Shown in pieces: positions 15,599 to 19,649 of a stretch of 19,649 nt of DNA (position 1 is the first letter of the stretch; the number at the start of each line of letters is the position of its first letter). Source of the DNA: an uncultured Alphaproteobacteria bacterium (lineage in GTDB: Bacteria > Pseudomonadota > Alphaproteobacteria > Rs-D84); contig CALXNF010000014.1 in the NCBI GenBank assembly GCA_944389685.1, positions 1 through 19,649 on the forward strand, written 5' to 3'. The translations under genes and the position numbers were made by a program. The notes below the pieces were generated by a model. That model was not told where the DNA came from, searched no databases, and saw only the letters and a program-made list of their open reading frames with translations.

Positions 15599-15647
15599 GT
15601 AAAACTACATGATTTTAAAATAAAAATAAAATATTTACATTTTGTAC

Positions 15648-15677
15648 TTGACGAGCGATTCGTTTTTGTTCTAAGAT
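15648..15677 (+). promoter_or_regulatory. Candidate promoter of the 111-residue protein gene
   Basis: TTGACG (15648-15653), 18 bases, TAAGAT (15672-15677), preceded by an A/T-rich block like an UP element. Transcription would start near 15684, inside the first palindromic site, leaving a leader of about 165 bases. Confidence 0.55.
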
Positions 15678-15679
15678 GA

Positions 15680-15804
15680 TTGTATAGACAAGGAGAAAAA
15701 AGTTAAAAAGCCCAGACTTCCGCAAAAAACCGGTTTTCTGGCGCAAAATAAAAAACAACGAAAAATAAAATATAATTTTTTGTAAATACATATTGTCCAT
15801 ACAA
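15680..15804. repeat. Two palindromic TTGT-N4-ACAA sites (15680-15691 and 15793-15804)
   Basis: TTGTATAGACAA and TTGTCCATACAA are both TTGT-N4-ACAA, and the second is the near-exact reverse complement of the first (one mismatch in 12). They are 113 bases apart. The first lies on the expected transcription start, a typical repressor position. Confidence 0.6.
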
Positions 15805-15849
15805 AAAATGTTTTATTTTTCACAAAAACCCGAAAGGAGGGACCGCACT

Positions 15850-16185
15850 ATGTCAAAAACAATAAAAGAAATAATGATTGCTTTGAATCAAGTTTTAACG
15901 ACGACCGTCTGGGTTAACGAAGATCGTCAAATAATATCTTTAGCAGATGAATTGCAGATTGGTCATAATAATGCCCCACGTTCAATTGAAGATTTATCGC
16001 GTCCGTCTTTAGTTGGTGCATATGTTTCGCTACAAATTCGTACCGATAACTTTGATATAGCTGCAGAAACGTTAGAAACGAAAGCCTTGGCACTTCGCGT
16101 AAAGGAAATGGTATTTGCGGAAGCAAAAAAGATTATGGACAATGCGGACGCTTCAAAAACTGCGCAGGTCGCACGCGCCGCTTAA
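15850..16185 (+). CDS. Conserved-looking small protein of unknown function (111 aa)
   Basis: I do not recognise this protein. The ATG at 15850 is chosen because a near-perfect AAAGGAGG (15833-15840) sits 9 bases upstream, predicting high translation; a longer in-frame reading from a TTG at 15793 would place that site inside the gene. The 111 residues contain no cysteine, signal peptide or membrane segment, so the protein is cytoplasmic. It looks mostly helical in its N-terminal 20 and C-terminal 40 residues, and strand-rich in between (TTVWVNEDRQIISLADEL, VGAYVSLQIRTDNFDIA). The Ala-rich tail ending ARAA could be a weak ClpXP-type degron (inference). It is a single gene with its own promoter and palindromic sites upstream, and a structured 3' region and terminator downstream. 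I compared it with RNA polymerase omega and found no match. Confidence 0.75.
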   Translation: MSKTIKEIMIALNQVLTTTVWVNEDRQIISLADELQIGHNNAPRSIEDLSRPSLVGAYVSLQIRTDNFDIAAETLETKALALRVKEMVFAEAKKIMDNADASKTAQVARAA

Positions 16186-16189
16186 ACCA

Positions 16190-16242
16190 TACGCCTTTAC
16201 CAAGCGGTCCATTAGGCGTAAAAAGTTTCTGGGGAACCAGAA
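16190..16242 (+). ncRNA. Two stable hairpins in the 3' region of the 111-residue gene
   Basis: Hairpin 1 pairs TACGCCT (16190-16196) with AGGCGTA (16214-16220). Hairpin 2 pairs TTCTGG (16227-16232) with CCAGAA (16237-16242) across a GGAA tetraloop of the GNRA type. A purine-rich AAGGAAGGGGGAAG follows, then the terminator. The loop type favours the plus strand as the RNA. This could be a 3'-UTR-derived small RNA or a stability element; I recognise no known RNA family. Confidence 0.5.
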
Positions 16243-16254
16243 GGAAGGGGGAAG

Positions 16255-16289
16255 TTACCGGCAAGTAATTGCCGGTAATTATTTTTTTA
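16255..16289 (+). terminator. Intrinsic terminator after the 111-residue gene
   Basis: TTACCGGCAA (16255-16264) pairs with TTGCCGGTAA (16269-16278) across GTAA, followed by TTATTTTTTT. It ends a few bases before the convergent plsX stop. Confidence 0.92.
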
Positions 16290-16300
16290 TCTTGATATAT

Positions 16301-17371
16301 TTATTCTTGCGTGACTATCTCGTCCCTAATTTTTGAGACAGACGCAGCACGCGCTGCAATAACATCGTTTAAATTTGCACCCGTTAAATCCGCCGCATAT
16401 TTAATTGAATTTGCAAATGCCAGCGCATCACTATTTCCATGCGTTTTAACGGCAAACCCCTTTAAACCCAAAAACGTCGCCCCTGCATATGAACGCGGGT
16501 CTATCTTATTCTTCAAACGCTTAAAAACGTGTACCAAGAAAAACGCACCGATAATAGCTAATATTGATTTTTTTAAGTTATCAACCAATACCCGCTTTAT
16601 CAATTTTGCGGTGCCTTCCACAGTCTTTAAAACTATATTACCGGTAAAACCATCTGTAACAACAACTTGAACGTTACCACCACCGATATCATTACCTTCA
16701 ACGAAACCGATATATTCATATGGCAATTCGTCTTTATGTTCTGTTAACAACTGGTTTAATTTCTGCAGCGTCTCGTTTCCCTTAGTAGCTTCTTCACCGA
16801 TATTTAACACACCGACTTTGGGTCGCACCATTTTACCCATTATTTCCGCGTACACGCTGCCAAGAATAGCAAAATCAAACAGTTCGCGTTCACCGCACTG
16901 CACGTTTGCCCCCAAATCTAATACAACCACCCGAGAATCGCCCCCACCAGACGGCAACATAGTTGTAATTGCAGGTCTTGAAATACCGTCAATAGTCTTT
17001 AACGCCAATTTAGATAAAGACATCAAAATACCAGTATTACCAGCACTAACCACCGCCGCAGAATTACCTTCACGAACATCTTTAATCGCCATGTACATAG
17101 AAGTATCTTGTGCATGCCGTATAACATCACGTACCTTATCCGTACCCTTGATAATTCCAGGTGCGTCAACTACTTCGCAATTACGCGCAACGCGCGGATA
17201 TTTAGCTAATAATTGATTTAAAACTTTTGTCTGACCGAACAGACGAAAGAAGACTTTATCTTCGCCATTTTGATACAAGAATTGGTTCATACCACCTAAA
17301 ACAGCATTAGGCCCCTTATCCCCACCCATTGCATCAATTGCTATGATTTTCTTTTCCGTTGACATAATCAT
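16301..17371 (-). CDS. plsX: Phosphate acyltransferase PlsX
   Basis: PlsX makes acyl-phosphate from acyl-ACP for the glycerol-3-phosphate acyltransferase PlsY, the first step of phospholipid synthesis, at the inner membrane surface. The protein has the N-terminal IDAMGGD, then VVSAGNTGILM, RPAI-TMLP, VLDLGANV, VGVLNIGEE--KGNE, VTDGFTGN-VLKT-EG and a C-terminal AGATFLGLKGFAVKTHGNSD, all in the order usual for PlsX. Its length (about 356) is normal. Two ATGs (17371 and 17365) are possible. The TTG further upstream would lie inside the terminator-like hairpin arm and is unlikely. Neither start has a Shine-Dalgarno, because the hairpin ends only a few bases before them. It follows rpmF in the usual order, but fabH-ihfA, its normal downstream partners, are 7 kb away on the other strand. 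Confidence 0.96.
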   Translation of the reverse strand: MIMSTEKKIIAIDAMGGDKGPNAVLGGMNQFLYQNGEDKVFFRLFGQTKVLNQLLAKYPRVARNCEVVDAPGIIKGTDKVRDVIRHAQDTSMYMAIKDVREGNSAAVVSAGNTGILMSLSKLALKTIDGISRPAITTMLPSGGGDSRVVVLDLGANVQCGERELFDFAILGSVYAEIMGKMVRPKVGVLNIGEEATKGNETLQKLNQLLTEHKDELPYEYIGFVEGNDIGGGNVQVVVTDGFTGNIVLKTVEGTAKLIKRVLVDNLKKSILAIIGAFFLVHVFKRLKNKIDPRSYAGATFLGLKGFAVKTHGNSDALAFANSIKYAADLTGANLNDVIAARAASVSKIRDEIVTQE

Positions 17372-17372
17372 A

Positions 17373-17422
17373 TTAAAAAAGCAGAACAAGTATCATGTAA
17401 CCATGCGCCCTGTTCTGCTTTT
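17373..17422 (-). terminator. Terminator or attenuator hairpin between rpmF and plsX
   Basis: On the minus strand AAAAGCAGAACA (17422-17411) pairs perfectly (12 bp) with TGTTCTGCTTTT (17388-17377) over a 22-base loop, and the T run continues to six. The plsX ATG follows three to nine bases later. It has the form of an intrinsic terminator placed inside a normally co-transcribed pair. Confidence 0.8.
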
Positions 17423-17437
17423 AATCCTTTGCGTATA

Positions 17438-17587
17438 TTATTTTGCCCCGCACGCCGGACATACATGATGTGGGCGCTTTTTTTCACCACATGTCTTGCA
17501 TACTGTACAAGGCATCACTGACAAAGCATCATGCGAACGACGCTGTGCAGAACGTGCTTTACTTGTTTTACTTTTTGGCGTTGCCAT
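17438..17587 (-). CDS. rpmF: 50S ribosomal protein L32
   Basis: L32 is a small zinc-ribbon protein of the large subunit. This short gene encodes 49 residues beginning MATPKSKTSKARSAQRRSHD, the normal L32 start (M-VPK-K-S-S---RR-H). Zinc-ligand pairs are CKTC (C30, C33) and CPAC (C43, C46), with an additional C27. The product is shorter than the roughly 55-65 residues usual in Proteobacteria. The ATG at 17587 has AAAAGGAT about 8 bases upstream. The rpmF-plsX order is the widespread one, linking ribosome and lipid synthesis. A perfect TATAAT lies upstream inside a nested palindrome (separate entry), and a terminator-like hairpin separates it from plsX. Confidence 0.93.
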   Translation of the reverse strand: MATPKSKTSKARSAQRRSHDALSVMPCTVCKTCGEKKRPHHVCPACGAK

Positions 17588-17607
17588 TTCATTATCCTTT
17601 TATTTAC

Positions 17608-17656
17608 GGTAAAGTATTTTATTATAATCTTGCGCTTTTGCAAGGAAAACTTTACC
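17608..17656 (-). promoter_or_regulatory. rpmF promoter region inside a nested palindrome
   Basis: On the minus strand a perfect TATAAT (17626-17621) lies about 34 bases before rpmF; the -35 is poor (TTTTCC at a 17-base spacing). It is enclosed by an 8-bp inverted repeat, GGTAAAGT (17608-17615) and ACTTTACC (17649-17656). A second one, CTTGC (17629-17633) and GCAAG (17640-17644), sits in the spacer. A weak -35 plus symmetric sites suggests an activator or repressor. Confidence 0.5.
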
Positions 17657-17688
17657 TGTTATTCAACCCCTTTATTCAAAACCTAACT

Positions 17689-17725
17689 TACCACTCGAAA
17701 TTATATTACAAATTCTCGAGTGGTA
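17689..17725. repeat. Hairpin just downstream of rpoC, without a T run
   Basis: TACCACTCGA (17689-17698) and TCGAGTGGTA (17716-17725) pair over 10 bp. Inner AATT bases could extend the stem past a one-base bulge. It lies 12 bases after the rpoC stop and probably protects the 3' end or helps termination, but no T run follows on either strand, so it is not a standard intrinsic terminator. Confidence 0.65.
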
Positions 17726-17736
17726 TAAGTCATGCT

Positions 17737-19649
17737 TTAAATATCCAGCAATTGTTGTTGTGTATTACCTTCGCGTGCAAGCTTTTCAGCTTTTTCTTCT
17801 TCTTTCGCTATTTCACGAACACGACGTACATATGCACCAGTACCAACTGGTATCAAACGACCGACAATTAAGTTTTCGTTTATACCAACCAACTTATCTG
17901 TTGCACCGCTTATAGCCGCATCAACCAAAACCTTTGTAGTTTGCTGGAACGATGCATTAGAAATAAACGAACGACTTGTCAAAGACGCGCGCGTCAAACC
18001 AACTAAGACTTGTGATGCCTCTGCAGGTTTACCACCGTCGTGAACAACACGTGCATTTTCTTCTTCGAAATCAACACGATCAACGACCTGCCCCATTAGG
18101 AACCCTGTATCACCAGGATTTGTAATTTCAACACGACGTGTCATCTCTCGTATCAAAATTTCAATATGCTTGTCGTTGATTGACACACCCTGCAAGCGAT
18201 AAACTTGCTGAATTTGTTCTACCATAAACGTAGCTAACGCTTTCTGCCCTAAGATACGTAAAATATCTTGTGGTACAGGGTCACCGTCAACAAGTTTTTC
18301 AGCTTTTTTAACAACGTCACCACTACGTACCAGCAAGTTAGTACCTTTTGGTACAGCATATTCAACCGGTGCCGTACCATCTTCTGGCATAATACGGATG
18401 ATAATTTTGGACTTCGCATCTTCTAGTTCAATCGTACCGTCAACTTCTGCCAGCAACGCTGGGTTTGCAGGACGACGAACTTCCAACAATTCGTTTACAC
18501 GTGGTAAACCACCGGTAATATCGCCTGTACGCTTTGTCTGTACTGGAATACGTGCCAAAACGTCACCAGCTGCAACTGTCGCGCCATTTGATACATTCAG
18601 AATTGAATACATCGGCAATAAATATTCGGCAATTTTCTTTCCCCCCAAAGAGATTACCTGCCCCTTTTCATCAACCAATGTGATTGCTGGGTTCAAGGCT
18701 TTCTTTGTGTTTGCCTTCCAGTTTATAACTTTACGTGAAACGATACCTGTCGTAGAATCAACTTCTTCCTGATAGGAAACGTTTTCAATTAAATCTTGGA
18801 ACTGAACGATACCGTCTTTTTCAGCGATGATTGTGTTAGCATAAGGATCCCATTCTGCAACTTTTGCACTCTTTTCAACCTTATCACCATCATTTACAAT
18901 CAGCATTGCCGCATATGGCAACTTTGTTGTAAATAACTTTTCGCCTTTGTCGTCAACGATAGCTAATTCCCCATTACGAGACAACACTACAATACGTCCG
19001 GCAGAATTTTTAATTGTATTTACGCCAGATAACTTAACTGTACCAGCAACAGGGACCTCGATATAATGGCTTTCTGCCCCACCAGACGCAACACCACCAA
19101 TGTGGAAGGTACGTAATGTCAACTGAGTACCAGGTTCGCCAATGGATTGACCGGCAATGACACCGACTGATTCACCGACATGAACCAACGCCTGACGAGA
19201 CAAGTCCATACCATAACACTTTGCACACAAACCGTCACTGCAGCAAGTCAATACACTGCGAACATCAACACTTGGCAATCCAGATTCATTGATCTTACGT
19301 GCCGCAACTTTAGTTACCAATTCACCCGCAGGAACAATTACTTCCTTAGTGATTGGATGTACGATATCATGTGCCGCAGTACGCCCCAAAACAACGTCAC
19401 CCAATGGGACAGCCAATGTACTGCCCTGATATACAGGTTTCGCTGTAATATATTCTGTCGTACCACAATCATGTTCTGTAATAACTGTATTCTGCGCCAA
19501 TTCAACCAAACGACGTGTTAAATAACCAGCGTCAGCGGTCTTCAAAGCCGTATCAGACATACCCTTACGTGCACCGTGCGTTGACGTAAAGTATTCCGCC
19601 ATGGTCAGACCTTCCTTAAAGTTCGAAATAATAGGAACTTCAATAATAG
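17737..19649 (-). CDS. rpoC: DNA-directed RNA polymerase subunit beta' (C-terminal part; runs off window end)
   Basis: About 636 C-terminal residues of the largest RNA polymerase subunit. The reading frame is open to the window edge; the Met at 19602 is internal. At the edge IEVPIISNFKEGLT leads into the bridge-helix/trigger-loop region TSTHGARKGMSDTALKTADAGYLTRRL. The second zinc-binding site follows: a Cys in EHDCGTTEYI and three in CCSDGLCAKCYG. Then comes the conserved VGVIAGQSIGEPGTQLTLRTFHIGG. The C-terminal half has the barrel-sandwich segment and ends VGTGAYVRRVREI then a charged tail ...QQQLLDI. There is no frameshift. rpmF and plsX follow on the same strand, rather than the rpsL-rpsG genes that often follow rpoC. 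Confidence 0.98.
   Translation of the reverse strand, partial: IIEVPIISNFKEGLTMAEYFTSTHGARKGMSDTALKTADAGYLTRRLVELAQNTVITEHDCGTTEYITAKPVYQGSTLAVPLGDVVLGRTAAHDIVHPITKEVIVPAGELVTKVAARKINESGLPSVDVRSVLTCCSDGLCAKCYGMDLSRQALVHVGESVGVIAGQSIGEPGTQLTLRTFHIGGVASGGAESHYIEVPVAGTVKLSGVNTIKNSAGRIVVLSRNGELAIVDDKGEKLFTTKLPYAAMLIVNDGDKVEKSAKVAEWDPYANTIIAEKDGIVQFQDLIENVSYQEEVDSTTGIVSRKVINWKANTKKALNPAITLVDEKGQVISLGGKKIAEYLLPMYSILNVSNGATVAAGDVLARIPVQTKRTGDITGGLPRVNELLEVRRPANPALLAEVDGTIELEDAKSKIIIRIMPEDGTAPVEYAVPKGTNLLVRSGDVVKKAEKLVDGDPVPQDILRILGQKALATFMVEQIQQVYRLQGVSINDKHIEILIREMTRRVEITNPGDTGFLMGQVVDRVDFEEENARVVHDGGKPAEASQVLVGLTRASLTSRSFISNASFQQTTKVLVDAAISGATDKLVGINENLIVGRLIPVGTGAYVRRVREIAKEEEKAEKLAREGNTQQQLLDI

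Larger units (their letters stand above)
15475..15849. other. Regulatory intergenic region between mraZ and the 111-residue gene (no gene seen)
   Basis: This 375-base gap separates two divergent genes. It holds the mraZ 5' leader, promoter and repeats on one side. On the other it holds an AT-rich block (15600-15645), a promoter, two palindromic sites and a leader of about 165 bases. I see no coding sequence with a proper start in it. Confidence 0.75.

Noticed and set aside
15541..15600. CRISPR-like array
   Set aside because: The units are only 6-10 bases and spaced one DNA turn apart, with no spacers and no cas genes.
15702..15786. A possible leader peptide (basic, about 27 residues) after AAGGAG in the leader of the 111-residue gene
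   Set aside because: The frame opens with GTT and has no ATG, GTG or TTG at a usable distance from the AAGGAG, so there is no supportable start.
15680..15804. Miniature transposon with terminal inverted repeats
   Set aside because: The matching ends are only 12 bases, each is itself a palindrome, and no target-site duplication is seen. Paired operators fit better.
15850..16185. RNA polymerase omega subunit (rpoZ) for the 111-residue gene
   Set aside because: The size is similar, but the omega N-terminal pattern (NRF-LV--A-RAR) is not present anywhere in the sequence.

Overview
The window looks like chromosomal core DNA from an AT-rich Gram-negative bacterium, most probably an alphaproteobacterium of the host-associated, reduced-genome kind. 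The evidence is an OlsB/OlsA ornithine-lipid pair, the lipid/translation genes rpmF, plsX, fabH and ihfA that usually cluster in Alphaproteobacteria, an outer-membrane barrel, a murein lytic transglycosylase, and Sec signal peptides. No phage, transposon or CRISPR array is visible. The lineage is an inference; no 16S gene is present.

Layout. Positions 1-2064 (minus) hold olsB, olsA and the 5' end of an archaeal/eukaryotic-type proS in one tight operon. Positions 2136-4736 (minus) hold an outer-membrane barrel gene (possibly omptin-like) and an MltB-type lytic transglycosylase. Positions 4813-7877 (plus) hold hemW and an M13 metallopeptidase. A Cys/His-rich small membrane protein and tRNA-Arg(CCU) follow on the minus strand. 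Positions 8455-9685 (plus) hold fabH-ihfA with a clear promoter and terminator, then guaC (plus), convergent with a two-HKD phospholipase-D/cardiolipin-synthase-like gene (minus). Positions 12684-14972 (plus) encode a 762-residue secreted protein with 26 cysteines, eight of which follow a strict seven-residue spacing. mraZ (minus) stands alone, away from any division cluster. Positions 15850-16185 encode an unknown 111-residue protein flanked by an operator-like leader and a structured 3' region. The window ends with plsX, rpmF and the 3' part of rpoC, all minus.

Functionally the window is dominated by envelope biology: phospholipid initiation (plsX, fabH), ornithine lipid (olsBA), a possible cardiolipin synthase, wall turnover (mltB), surface/secreted proteins and a membrane or cytosolic peptidase. 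These are mixed with information-processing genes (proS, rpoC, rpmF, tRNA-Arg, ihfA) and with guaC and hemW.

The most unusual items are the cysteine-heptad secreted protein, the intrinsic-terminator-like hairpin that ends a few bases before plsX, the regulatory DNA around mraZ and the 111-residue gene, a strong internal ribosome-binding site in the M13 peptidase gene that would yield a form without its membrane anchor, and the structured RNA downstream of the 111-residue gene. None of these could be tested by database search here.
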